Origin: Pascua guehoae
Lineage: Eukaryota > Basidiomycota > Tremellomycetes > Trichosporonales > Trichosporonaceae
Length of the DNA: 64,000 nucleotides
Direction of reading: 5' to 3'
Assembly: GCA_001600415.1 (NCBI GenBank)
Contig: BCJX01000004.1
Location: 1,011,689 to 1,075,688, forward strand
Shown: positions 46,397 to 57,145 of the stretch, piece after piece
How positions within the stretch are numbered: position 1 is the first letter of the stretch
How the letters are laid out: every line of letters starts with the position of its first letter
The notes under the pieces: model-generated
The model's database searches: none
Told to the model about the DNA's origin: nothing
Seen by the model: the letters and a program-made list of their open reading frames with translations, nothing else
Program-made: the position numbers and the translations under genes

Positions 46397-48820
46397 TTAC
46401 AGGTGGTACTCGTCTGCGGCATTTACGCGCACGCCGCGGCGGGCCCAGACGCCGTCAATGCCCATGTCGCGCTTGCCGTCGTCGCGCCAGCGGAACGAGG
46501 GCTCGGTCTCGCCCGCGGGGGGGTTGCGGAAGATGATGTTCTTTTGCTGTGGGTTAGGGTGGTTTTGAAGACGGGGATGAAGATGGGATGAAGACGAGAT
46601 GGGAGGTGGGATAAAGAAGAGGCGGGAAGAAGGGGCAGGAGAAAGCGGGAGAAAGTAGAGGTGAGAGAAGGAAGGGGTGGGAAGGGGTCAAGATAACGGA
46701 GACGAAGGCTGCTGGGGAAGGATGGGAGCAGGAGAGAATAGTAAAAGCGGGGTAGGGAGGATGCAGTGAGAGAGGTAGAGCTAGGGGGTTGGTAAGGCAG
46801 ATGTTCGACTTGGGATGGAGAGGCCAAGTGCAGAGGCCAAGTCCAGGGGCCAAGTGCAGACGACGACTGTTCCACACGGTTGGAGCATGTTACCACCAAC
46901 GGCGAGTTCAACCCTTGTCCCCAAGCGTCCAGCTCTGCGCTCTGCCCATGTGCACTGACTGCAAGGAGGCGACCGAGTCGTAGCCCCGTCTCTCCCTTTC
47001 GCCCTCCCTCAGTCCTCCTCTCGCCCGTCTCGGCGCAACCTCTCCCACTCCGACCACACCTATCGTGCTGGCTCCCCATACACCCCGATGCCCACAATCC
47101 TCGTCACCGGGTCCAGAGTGCCTCCCGGCTCGACACACGCAGAACACCAGTACTCACCATACCAAGGGTCAGATGGATCCCGGCCGGGTCCACCGTGATC
47201 GTCTCATCCGCCTCCTTGCCCTCGATCATCTTCTCGACATTGTGCGCGAGGACGACCGCATGGGCGGCGGCGGGACGCGCAGCCTTGTGTGCCCCCGAGT
47301 CTGCAATGTCGCCGATGGCAAAGCAGTGGCTGAGGCCCGGTGCGTCGAGCTGCATGGTGGGCTTTACGCGCACGAACCCGTTGGGAGCGATGAGTTTCGG
47401 GTTGAGCTGGGCCGCGAGTTCGTTGTTTGGAATCTGGCCCGTGGCGGGGATGACGAGGTCGGTCTCAATCTGCCTCCCGTCCTCGAGCGCGAGGGTCGTG
47501 GCCGTGGGCGCGTTGACCCATCCGCCGTCGGGCGCGACGGCGCGGCCCTTGAGCAGCTCGACACCCAGGGGGGAGAGGACGCCCTCGATCAGACTGTGGA
47601 ACTGCTCGTGGTAGCGGGGCATCAGGCGGCGCGAGAAGACGAGCACGACGTGCTTTTCGGGGTACGCCTCTTTAATGTCCGACGCCATCTGCACGCCCAC
47701 GGCGCCGCCGCCCACGATCGTAATGTGCTTTGCGGCACCGATGCGCGCCTGGTAGTCGCGGAACCACGCGACGCCATCCGCCTTGGAATCGCTCGGGAGC
47801 GTGCCCGGAGGCACGAGGCGGGTGCCCGTAGCAAGCGCAACGTAGTCGAACGGCAGCTTTGTAGAGCCCTCCCACGCGCGGTCGAGCGTCACCTCGCCAC
47901 CAGCGTTGGGCGTCACGGACAGCCCCACGGCGCGCGCCTGCACCACCGCGTGCGCGTCGGGGCGCGCAATCGCGTCCGTCTGGAAGACGCCAGTGTACGG
48001 GATGAACGCCTTGTGCTCGTACCCGGGTACCACGGCGAAGCGCGGCTGGGAGTGTTAGTAAGAGGGCGGGTGGTGGGGTGGGAGAAAGTGGGGGAGGGGT
48101 AGGGGTAGGGGTAGGGGCTAGTTAGGGGGGAGGGGCAAATGTGTTATCGTAGGAGGGAGAGTGGAGCGAGGAGGGAGGGACGAGGATCGGGGGACGACGA
48201 GCCAGACTAGGACGTGGCCTACCCCGTACGCCTACCTCACCGAGGTACGAGCCCACGATCCGGTCCACGATAGGCTGCTAGCCATCCATGCACCCATGTC
48301 AAAGGCTTGCCTCCTCACGCCGTACAGGATCCACAGTTGCGTCTTGGCCCCAGGCGAGCAAAAACACGGCCGTCTCAGCCGGGACAAATCCCAGCAGACA
48401 CCAGCAGACACTCCACTCGTCCATGCAACCCGCCCCGCGTCGATCCGCCACCGACGCAAACAGCATCCAGCGCCGCCTTCGCACCCCCCCGTCCCCCTCC
48501 CCCCGTCTCTAAAACCCGCACATCACCAACCAGACTCACAAACGCAAACAGATGGTTAAAGTGCGAGTGCGGCTCGACGAGGACCACGCGGTGCGTCACG
48601 GGGAGCACGGCCGCGAGCTGCTGTGCCGTGTTCTGCGGTGGTCAGCTAGTCCGTACTGGTCTGGTACTCTGGTACTGTGGGCGGGGCATGTCGTATTCTA
48701 GGTGCTGGGTTGGACACCCCAGCGTCCCAGCATCCCGCCCACTCCGGGCCATGGTGGCGTACTCACAAAGCCAACGTACGAGCCGCCAATGACGACGACG
48801 TTGCGCAGGCCCACTGTCAT
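46397..48820 (-). CDS. AMID/FSP1-type FAD-dependent oxidoreductase
   Basis: Two-dinucleotide-binding-domain flavoprotein of the AIFM2/AMID group, which transfers electrons from NAD(P)H to quinone-type acceptors. Exons (minus): 48820-48767, 48632-48540, 48045-47158, 46546-46397; all phase 0, 394 residues. The FAD-binding strand NVVVIGGSYVGFNTAQQLA is split by intron 1. VVLVEPHSHFNHLFAF and PRFAVVPGYE follow. The NAD(P)H site is ITIVGGGAVGVQMASDI, and the late FAD motif is CFAIGDIAD. The last exon (QKNIIFRNPPAGE to ADEYHL) joins in phase across a 611-nt intron; it fits splice consensus but is the least certain part. An in-frame ATG at 48994 would add a hydrophobic N-terminus. It is disfavoured because a TATA box lies only 8-15 nt upstream of it, and no ATG lies between the expected transcript start and 48820. 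Confidence 0.85.
48095..48119 (+). repeat. G-rich (GGGGTA)n run in AMID intron 2
   Basis: GGGGTAGGGGTAGGGGTAGGGG-type sequence with four G4 runs. It could form a G-quadruplex on the non-template strand of the minus-strand gene's intron. It is too short and isolated to be a telomere. Confidence 0.75.
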
Positions 48821-49001
48821 GTTGGATGTTGAGGACGTAGATGAGGTCGACGAGGTAGAGCAAGTTGACAAAGTTGAGGTTGGGGCTGAGGTTGTGGTAG
48901 ATGTCGAGGATGAAGTCGTAGTCGAAGAATTCAAACGCACCAAAAAGCCGAGAAACGCAACAAGGACAAACGAACAAAGCACGACCGTCCGCATTCCTGC
49001 G

Positions 49002-49009
49002 ATATATAC
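49002..49009 (-). promoter_or_regulatory. TATA box upstream of AMID gene
   Basis: GTATATAT on the minus strand, about 185 nt upstream of the preferred start codon (48820) and only 8-15 nt upstream of the alternative ATG at 48994. This favours the downstream start. Confidence 0.5.
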
Positions 49010-49068
49010 AAGAGCACAAGAGCACGAGGGAGCGACGACCACAGCTCGGCAGCCCACACACGCAACCC

Positions 49069-49117
49069 CCCCCCCCCCCCCCNNNNNNNNNNNNNNNNNN
49101 NNNNNNNNNNNNNNNNN
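49069..49117. other. Poly-C run followed by assembly gap (35 N)
   Basis: C-run at 49069-49082 directly abuts N 49083-49117. The assembly evidently failed within a C-homopolymer, so the true tract is probably longer. Confidence 0.97.
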
Positions 49118-50547
49118 CCAGGCTGGCAACCTCGTGAGCAGGGGGGTCGGGGGCTATTTCCGAGCATTCGCTAGTGCAGCCCACGCACCAAGCGCAGCAC
49201 CAACATGCGCCGCAGCGCAGCCTCCCCGGGCACCACGCCGTTGATGCCCGAGGACGCCAGACAGGACGCCAGGATCAGGGCTGCATTTTTTTTTTTATCA
49301 GATAGCGTAAGGCGTGGGGATGCGGGGTACAGTACGCTGCGGCGACCCACTGAAATCACCGCAAGAGCAAGTCTGTCCCAGTTGCCCAGCTGCCAGCTGC
49401 CCAGTCCAGTTGCCACCCAAGGATCGGGGGGTACAGCGTGCAGCCAAGTGTGCAGAACAGCGCTGGCTGCATGCAGTACAGTACCACTCGAAGCATTGAA
49501 CCACTCGGGCAAAGTGTACCCACTCACCACTGGAAATAAGTCGGTGGGAATGCACAGACGGGCCGACGTCAGTGGGTCAGGTCAGTGGGCAGCATGGGTG
49601 CGGCGTCTTGTTCGGCCCGACTCGCTCTCCCAGAACAGCGATCAGCGAGCGACAACTGCGGAAAACACTCCCGACCGCCCAGGTAGATTTCGTTCGGCCC
49701 GCCCGGCCCCGAAGACTGCGCGAGCTCATTCCATGCCCTACCTCGGTCACTAGCACCTAGCACCTACGGTAGGGCCACTGCTGGCTTGGGCCGAGCCGGT
49801 TGCATGCCCGACCCCGAGGCTGTCTCGCTGTCTCGGTAACGCCCCGAGGCGCGCTGGCTGCGCATGGCGTGTGATGGGCTCGAAATACTGTAGACGCGTG
49901 GTGGCCGGTGGGCTTTGTCCATGGGTCGTGTCTCGCGTGGGCACGGCGTTATCTGATAAGTGGCTGTGGGCTGGGGCGGGCTGGGGCGTGCTGGGGCGTG
50001 CATTGTTGCAGGCGCTCGATACGAGGAGAGGGTGTGGGGTGGGTTACGGAGGCAGGATGCAGGGCGCTGGGTGTCGCGGCTAGCTAGCTCGAGACCGGGC
50101 AATTGACCGGGACGTGGGTTGTATCTGATAAGTAAGATCATGTGTGCACCAGGCGCGTGTTGGGTGCGGGTGGAGAATACAGTCACTTGATCACTTGTGG
50201 TCTCTGGACCATGGTCAAGGGCGGTCCCTCGAGTCATCCGTTCATCTGTGCCATTGGCCGTGCGCCCCAATGACATCGGACAGCTCGCCGCGCATGACCA
50301 GGTCCGACAAACGCAGGCAGTATCCCGGAAGCACGCGTCCCAGCTAGCAACAGCAACAGCAACAGCAACAGCACCAACCCATGCCCACCATCACGCCCCA
50401 CATGGCAGCGCATTCGCGCACACATGCATCGTTGACATACAGTCTATCCTACCCATGCAGTTCCGACAATCGAATATTCGCTACCGCCGCGTCTCCTTTG
50501 ACTAACTTCAGTGCCCATCGTGTCTCCAACGCCCCAGACCCACATGC
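49118..50547. other. Intergenic, 1.4 kb, no gene
   Basis: Contains a (CAACAG)n array at 50348-50372 and no recognisable coding sequence. It is the 3' flank of the CLASP gene and the far upstream region of AMID. Confidence 0.6.
50348..50372 (+). repeat. (CAACAG)n microsatellite
   Basis: About four exact hexamer units in intergenic DNA. Confidence 0.9.
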
Positions 50548-53500
50548 CTAGCCCCTTGTCAGCTTCTTTGTACCCCTGACTAACCCTCCAATGAGCTCGT
50601 CGACCATCTTTTTGCGCGCCCCGTCGGTGGATTCACCCATGAGCCCGTGCTGCTCCATGAGATACGTCACAAAGCTGCGCTGCCCATTGTCGAGCCGCGG
50701 GAAGAGCGCGAGAGTCCGGACGTCGTCGCCCAGCTTGCACTGCACTGCGAGTATGACACGGAATGCCGCTTGTCGTGGGGCAACCGGGTCGTTGGACCCC
50801 GTGTCCTTGAGCGCGAGTGCCTGCCGTCAGCGTACTGTGTTTGACCATATGGAAAAAACAAAGGGCACAATACTCACGTCCATCACCAGCGCTTCGAGCC
50901 TACGCGCCTCGACCTCGACCGCCTCCTTTGGCAGCTTGAGAATGCACATGCCCATCGCATTCAGGCCAAACGTGTACCCAGCCGCCAGCGCCGGGCGGCC
51001 GACGACCTCGTTGTCGCTAGGAGGCACCGATGGGTCGCTCCTATGCGCCACGATGTAGCGGTCGAGGGCAGAGCGGAGGAGTGACATGAGGAACGGCGGG
51101 GTCGACACTCTGTCAAGAAGCGACATTATCGCATTGGTCGACTCCAAGACCTGCAACGTTAGGACACCATGGATGAATGTCAGTACGCACCACTTGGATT
51201 GTCGAGGCGCGCAGACGGAACATCGTCTCGATCAGAGCGTCCTCGCGCGACTCGCACAACGGCCACTGGTTCTCGACCAGCTCCCACAGAGCGACCAGGC
51301 CGTGCTCGAGCAGGTCGCTTGGCTGATGCGTTAGCACGCCGACGACCTCGCAAACCCACATTGCTCGGATCCAGGAATGCCGTGAGGCCGTCAAATATAC
51401 GGTCAAAGAGCCCTTCGTCCTCCCACATCTGGCGCTGCGCCGCAATCTCGTCGTCGGTCGCCTGTTCCTCGGACGAGATGGGATTCTCCTGCGAGAACAG
51501 GACAATCTTCTGCAGGTTGCGCACACTCGGTTCACCCGCACTGAGGGCGGCAAGGTCGTCACGAATCGTCAATGCTCCTGGACCGTCCTCGCTCTTGAGC
51601 GGCGTCGTCTTTTCCAACACTGACATTAGTACACACACTCCAACCAACTCTAAACCCACGCTTCCTCCGCTCCGTCCACCAGCTGTTCTCATACTTGCGC
51701 GCCTTGAGGTCTTGCAGCAGCTTTGGCGTCATTGGTTTCGGCGAGTCTTCCCACACCGCCCTCTGAATACCGTTGAACTGGTTACGCATTGGGACCGGCG
51801 TAACGTACGCGGGCAGTGGAACCGGGCCAAGGGCAGAACGCATGGGCGTAATCGGTCCCTGCACGCTGGAGGCCTGATCGTCGTCAAACTCTAGTAACTG
51901 TTGCACAGCCGACATGGCCTGATCGCGCTGTGCTTGATGCGCCTCAAACACCGGGTCCACCACGCTGTTGCGCGGCGAGCTGTGGTGTGTTGATGGTGGC
52001 GATGCATAAGCATTGACGTGCTGCCCAGACGCACGCCGCATCATTGTTGGGCTCGTGTCGGGCGCCGCGTAGTGGTGGTGGTGCTGTGCGCGCGGCTGCT
52101 TGACTGGGAAACGCGAGTGGATTGGTGTTCGATGATTAGACGCTGTCGATGATTCACTCGGTGCCGTTACCGCTGTCGCGCTCATGCCAGTGGCGCCGCC
52201 CCCCGCGCGGAGGGAAGGACGACCGCTGCTGGGATGACGCAGAGGCTGGTGCATTGGCTCCATGTGTGACGGTGGGCTGTGGCTCAAAGTCCTAGCAAGG
52301 CTCGACGAGCCCGAACGCGTCGATGTAGTGGGCGACCCGGCCTTGAGTCCGTTAGTGGCCGGCGAACGCATAGTCGGTCTAGGAAGCGAAGTGTGTGGGG
52401 TGGGGTGCATAAAGTGGGCCGGCAAGGCCCGGTTGTGAGTTACCTTACCGGGCGACAGGCGCTTCTCGCTGGACGGTGTTCCATGCTTCTCGCTGTTGCT
52501 GTGCCACGATAGCCTGCGGTCGCTGTGCCACGACTTGCGCCATTCACTCACCGACCCTCCCCCTTGAGCCAAGGCCGGCGACGGCCGTTCACTCTGGAAC
52601 GATCGACGCTTCTCGCTCTTGCGGCTTTCGTTGCTGTGCGTGCTCTGCACTGAGAAGCGACGCTGTAAGTGCGGGACAGGTTGAGGCGAGGGTGACGAGT
52701 CGGCGTCCATGAGGCCATTCCCTGTGGGGATGTCTGGGCTGGAATGCGCGCGTTGGGGGCTCGAGTCCACCCGTGGAGTGGATTGGGTAGACTCGTCGTG
52801 GGGAGTAGAACCCTCACACGGGGTGGACCTCTCGTGCTGGAGGCTGGGAGTAGGCGAGGGCGGACGTGCTGCAGGCGATGGAGCTGGAGACGGGCTGTCC
52901 AGTACACTCGTGACAGGGACAACGTCCGGTACAGGCTCTGGCTTGGCAGGTGTCTCCGGCAGCAACATGTCCACGGGTCCGTCCTTTGCGGCCGCCGCCG
53001 CTGCACGCATCTTTGCAGCTGCAGCCCTCTTCGCTGCAATCAGGGCTGCCGTCCCTGTGCTGGGTCGAGTTTTCCGGGCAGACAATTTGCTGGGCGTGGC
53101 TTTCGTCGCCGGGGTAGGGGTAAGTTGTGGGTTTGCCTTCTCGAGCTGCCTCCTGGCCGTTCCATCGAGCCCATTGAGAATCACACTTGCCGGAGATGGC
53201 CAAACTCTGTCAAAGCTCCAGAACGCCAGGCGGGTCTGCTCGCGGACTTGTGGGCTCAAATCTGCGAGGCAGCGCTTGATGAGCACTTCGATGTCGGGGA
53301 GTAGCCCCGTCGATTCAATGATATGGGCATTCTTGCCGGCTTGCGTGTCCAGGTATGTTCGCAAGTGTTCGACGCCATATTGCCTCGCTTGCACGCTCTT
53401 CTCGCCCACGGCCGCTGTGATGTGGCTAATGAGTTTTGCTGCCGGCACCGATGAGTGCGTAATAATCGAAGTGACAGCCTTCTGTGACCTATCCGCGATA

Positions 53501-54931
53501 ATACGCTTAGTGAATCCACTGAGGAGTCAGTTTGACTACTTCAGTAGCGGGATACCTACGCCATCTTGCCAAGGGTTGGCAACAGGTACTCTGCTGATGG
53601 GTCAAACGACGGCCCCAGAGTGTCGGCAAGCTCCTGTACCAGCGCACACGCGTGCTGAGCAACGGTGGTTCGGAGGCTCATGAGCTGGGTTGTCAGCTCA
53701 ACATTCCAATTCTCGCATCGGTCTCTCCAGCTTACCGTCTTCGTGAAGCCTTCCAGGATGCCGCCCTTGAGGCACGTGAGAAACGCTGCGGGGTGCTTGG
53801 CAAACACTCTCCCGCGCAGCATGCCGCGTATCCGGACGATGGCACGCTCGCGCTGTCCCCAGTTGTGCTCCGTCTCCTTGCCCTGGAAGTGGGGCAGCAT
53901 TGCTTTAAACTCGTGCAACAGATCGTGGTCGCTTGTGATCTGGTGGCGGTAAGCGCAAGAACCCACGCCCCAGATGTGTTGTCACTCACATAGACGATCT
54001 CGACTTCGTCCGTAGACAAAGGTGCTGGAGTACCTGCGCCAGACCGCGAGTGCTTCTCACTAACGGATCGAGACAGTTTCTCGGCTGGTTCTGGTGAAGC
54101 GTCGCCGAACAAACGCGCTTCAATGGCATCTTTAATTGACTTGCGGACATTGCGCAAGCCCATGAGCCTCTTGAGCTCTGTGCGGGCCGCGTCGGGTGTT
54201 GATGGTGGGGATAGGAGCGTGACAACCGTCTGCGGTGTGAGTAACGACGCGCCGTGTCCTGCGTCTCCTGTTGAATGCAGCTCACCTCACGAGCTTGGTC
54301 GCGGACTGTGCCGTCGCTGTCTTCAAGAAGGTTGACAAGCCCGGGAAGCCACGGCTTGAGTGGCAATCGTGTGGGCTTTGCAGTGCGCATCTCACAGAGA
54401 AGGCGGAGGACACCCAGCTTCGCACGCGCATGCCGACCCGTGAGCGTTTCGCGTACGGCGCCCTCCCAGATGGCGACTGGCCCGTCCACTGCCTTTGTCT
54501 TGCCCAGCTCAGCCTCGTAGCATTTGCGTCCGAGAAGCGCAATGCACGCGCGGGCGGGATCGGATAACTTGTCCTTCTGATCGTTCAGGCGCTCCAGGAG
54601 CGGTTGGAGTAACTGGGCCAGGGCGAGCCGCAGATGTGTCCCGGTGGAGGTCGGCGGCACGAGCGGTAGGAATGATGGAAGGAACGACAGCGTCGACACC
54701 ACAAGCAAGTGCGACGACGAGCGAAGGTAGGGTGCAACGACCATGATGATGGCGTCAATGGCTCTGTCGGGGAGTGCGTCCTCAGCCTCGAGCTTGATAC
54801 CCCACAGCTGGACAAGGTTGATCCTCTTGTCCACATCTGCCGTTGTCAGTGCGCCAACGTTCTGGAAATGGTAGCTCACCTCCACTGCGGAGAGTGCTGA
54901 GAAAGGTCTCAACCTCGGCTTCGGACACCAT
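50548..54931 (-). CDS. CLASP: CLASP family microtubule plus-end protein (Stu1/Cls1/Peg1)
   Basis: Microtubule rescue and spindle-stabilising protein. Exons (minus): 54931-54880, 54836-54286, 54229-53990, 53939-53736, 53684-53560, 53518-51660, 51619-51360, 51322-51191, 51150-50878, 50820-50548; in phase, 1322 residues. HEAT/TOG repeats come first ([34 protein letters not shown]). The CLASP_N core follows: [62 protein letters not shown] and [25 protein letters not shown] long Ser/Pro/Lys-rich basic linker follows (microtubule contact in other CLASPs), with KSEKRRSFQ and many SP sites. A C-terminal helical domain ends [10 protein letters not shown] to LTRG. The intron at 53735-53685 is 51 nt and stop-free, so it reads through silently if not recognised; removing it restores FTKT-LMSLRTT. 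Confidence 0.9.
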
Positions 54932-55281
54932 GTTTTGAGGTGCAAGAAGGGTGGTTAGAGCGTGTGGTGGGAATATTGGTGATTGTAAAGGGGAGGGTTC
55001 GTTGTGTTGATGGGGTGCTCGAGGTCGGATGCACGCACGCTCTGCTCTATGCACATGGGCGCGCGCGCAGTGGTCGTCGACTGAACCGTGCCGTGCCGTG
55101 CCTGTTGCCGCACACCGCAACGCAACGCGTCACTTTTGCTTCCGCTACACCGCCCTGGATGCCGTTGACATCCAACGACCTCGATACAAACCATGTATGC
55201 ATCCTAGTCCACACAAGCCGTAGTAGGGACATGTAGTGCATAGACCAAAGTGCCCCTGCTATTACTATACGGAGTCTACAA
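54932..55281. other. CLASP promoter / GTR2 3' flank
   Basis: 350 bp between the CLASP start codon and the GTR2 stop codon; both genes are on the minus strand. No further gene or clear motif was seen. Confidence 0.5.
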
Positions 55282-56782
55282 CTACACCTCCATGAGGATG
55301 CGCCGCACGCCCTGCCGCAGGAATGTGAGGTTGTATTCAATCATGCCTCTCCGCGACTGCCATGTGTCCGTGTGGAGGAGCACAACGAGTGCAAGCTGCC
55401 TGTTGTCGCCGTCAGCCTCATTCATCGCCTGCGCCGTCTCACGACTCACGGTGTGAATTGCCACAATGCAATGGTTGTGTTGGGCATGAGACGTGTCGCC
55501 TGTGTCATCCATGGTGCCTCCGTGTCCTCCGTATCCCACCACGGCTTTGGCTCGCCGTCGTCGTCCTCGGGTGGGTCGGCTTGCTTCACAGGGGCTATGC
55601 TCCTGGTGGGTTAGGCAAGAGAAACAGAGAATCACGCACTTGTAAATGTCGCGGAACTGTAAAAACTTGGAAAGGTACTCGGTCACCTGCTCCATGGTCG
55701 CCTCGTTCTTGTGTCGGTTGTCGGTCGCAAGGACAACACCCGAGGCAATGTCGAAGAGGTACGAGTTGTCCATTCCCGAAGTCTGACCGTCAGTCAACCG
55801 AGCACTCTCGCCGGACAACAGACACCCACCTCGGTAAAGTTGAGCAGCAAAGCCTCGACGGCGGGAAGCATCTCCATCACCCCCTGGATAACCTTGCCCC
55901 ACGCGTCGCGAAGGGACACGTCGTGGACGCTAGTCATCTCAAACCTGATCTCGCCAATCATGTGGCTAAAGATCGAGTTGCACACAGCCTGGTCAGACAG
56001 GTCGTAGTGTGGCGCGTACGCCTGTAGAGACGGGTAGTGGAAGTCCTCCAGTTCCTCGGTCATCGAGCGTTGAATCTCCGAGTAGTTTTCTAAAGTCGAC
56101 GTCAGGTCCTGCAACCCTGGCAGCTGCACGGCGACACTCACCATCGCGGTAGTCTTCAGACAACGCCTCGGCCTTGTGAATGAAGACGGAAAAGTTCATG
56201 TGAGGGTTGGCGAGGTAGCCACGCAGCAATGCGTTTGCAGCCGAGCGCACAGCCTCGTGGTACATTTCATCGGCCTGGAGGCGTCAGCTGTCGACACACA
56301 TGCGTCGTTTGTGTATCCCCGATCTCGCTCTGTCTGTGTGGAGGGGTCTATCACCTCTGCCCCCACATGTCCACCCACCTGCATGTCCACAACATACACC
56401 ATGGTAGAAAAGCTGGCCAGTGTTTGCGTGTCCACCTGGTCAATGTCGAACGTGCTTGGCGTATCCCATATCTGAAGTGGAACGATGGTGCTGTCATTAG
56501 CCCTCCCCACATGCACCAGTCTGCGGCACAGGCAACACCCACTCGTAGTCAATCTTCTCGATCCTCTGGGTGATACCAATGAACGGGACATCCTTGGTAG
56601 GGAGATGCTGGAAGACAGTCTTGATGCACGACGACTTGCCAGCTCTGGGTCACTCGTCAGCCTCATCTTGGCATATCGCTCGTCAGCCGCCGTGAGAGTC
56701 TGTCTACCCACTTGCGCCAGCCCGTGACGAGGATCTTCTGCCGTCCTTGGTCGTTATTTCTACTACTGGACTCGCCGTTCAT
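55282..56782 (-). CDS. GTR2: Rag-family GTPase Gtr2 (RagC/D-type)
   Basis: Half of the Gtr1-Gtr2 heterodimer that signals amino-acid sufficiency to TORC1 at the vacuole. Exons (minus): 56782-56712, 56644-56543, 56490-56379, 56274-56142, 56089-55830, 55782-55640, 55602-55450, 55399-55282; in phase, 363 residues. The P-loop is GWRKAGKSSC, followed by FQHLPTKDVPFIGITQRIEK, then VPLQIWDTPSTFDI, FSTMVYVVDMQ and NFSVFIHKAEALSEDYRD. The roadblock-type C-terminal domain is clear: VHDVSLRDAWGKVIQGVMEM, NSYLFDIASGVVLATD, NTTIALWQF and a final YNLTFLRQGVRRIL, which follows RagC more than RagA. Odd points: the usual DxPG of G3 reads DTPS, the NKxD-equivalent reads HKAE, and about 20 extra residues precede EIRFEMTSVHD. 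It is divergent from MRC1. Confidence 0.88.
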
Positions 56783-57145
56783 GATGTCGAAGATTAGGTT
56801 CTCGAGTTGTTGTTTCTGACGAGGCTCGTTGAAAGGAGATCCAGCGACCAAAGAGTGATGCACGCACGCACGCACTCAAGCACGATGGATTGACGTCAAG
56901 TGACGCCTCCGCCCGCACGGCAACAAAGCGAGTGAGCCTGATACAAGAAGAGTCAACTGGGGGAGTGGGCAGGGAATCAACGTCAGTCTCACATATCCAC
57001 GTGGCAGAATACCTCCGCTGTTTAGGACGCGCCTCATTTCATGGCTCATGGCGCAACGCGCGCTTCTTTAGCCACCCATCACCCTTTCAGGAGACGCGAC
57101 TCAGCCATCTCTGCCCATCATTATTATTCTCCACATCTTGCCACC
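56783..57145. promoter_or_regulatory. Divergent promoter GTR2 / MRC1 with MCB-like ACGCG sites
   Basis: 363 bp between the two start codons. ACGCG cores occur at 57027-57031 and 57056-57060, 85-120 bp before the MRC1 ATG. ACGCG is the core of the MluI cell-cycle box bound by MBF in fungi, and yeast replication-checkpoint genes are G1/S induced. Regulation here is inferred. Confidence 0.45.

Noticed and set aside
48095..48119. Interstitial telomere (GGGGTA repeats)
   Set aside because: Only about four units inside a normal intron; nothing else suggests a chromosome end or fusion point.
48821..48994. Upstream in-frame ATG at 48994 giving the AMID protein a hydrophobic N-terminus
   Set aside because: A TATA box lies only 8-15 nt upstream of that ATG, so transcription would start after it. 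The added part is Thr/Ser low complexity from a C/T-rich leader. It remains possible but is not preferred.
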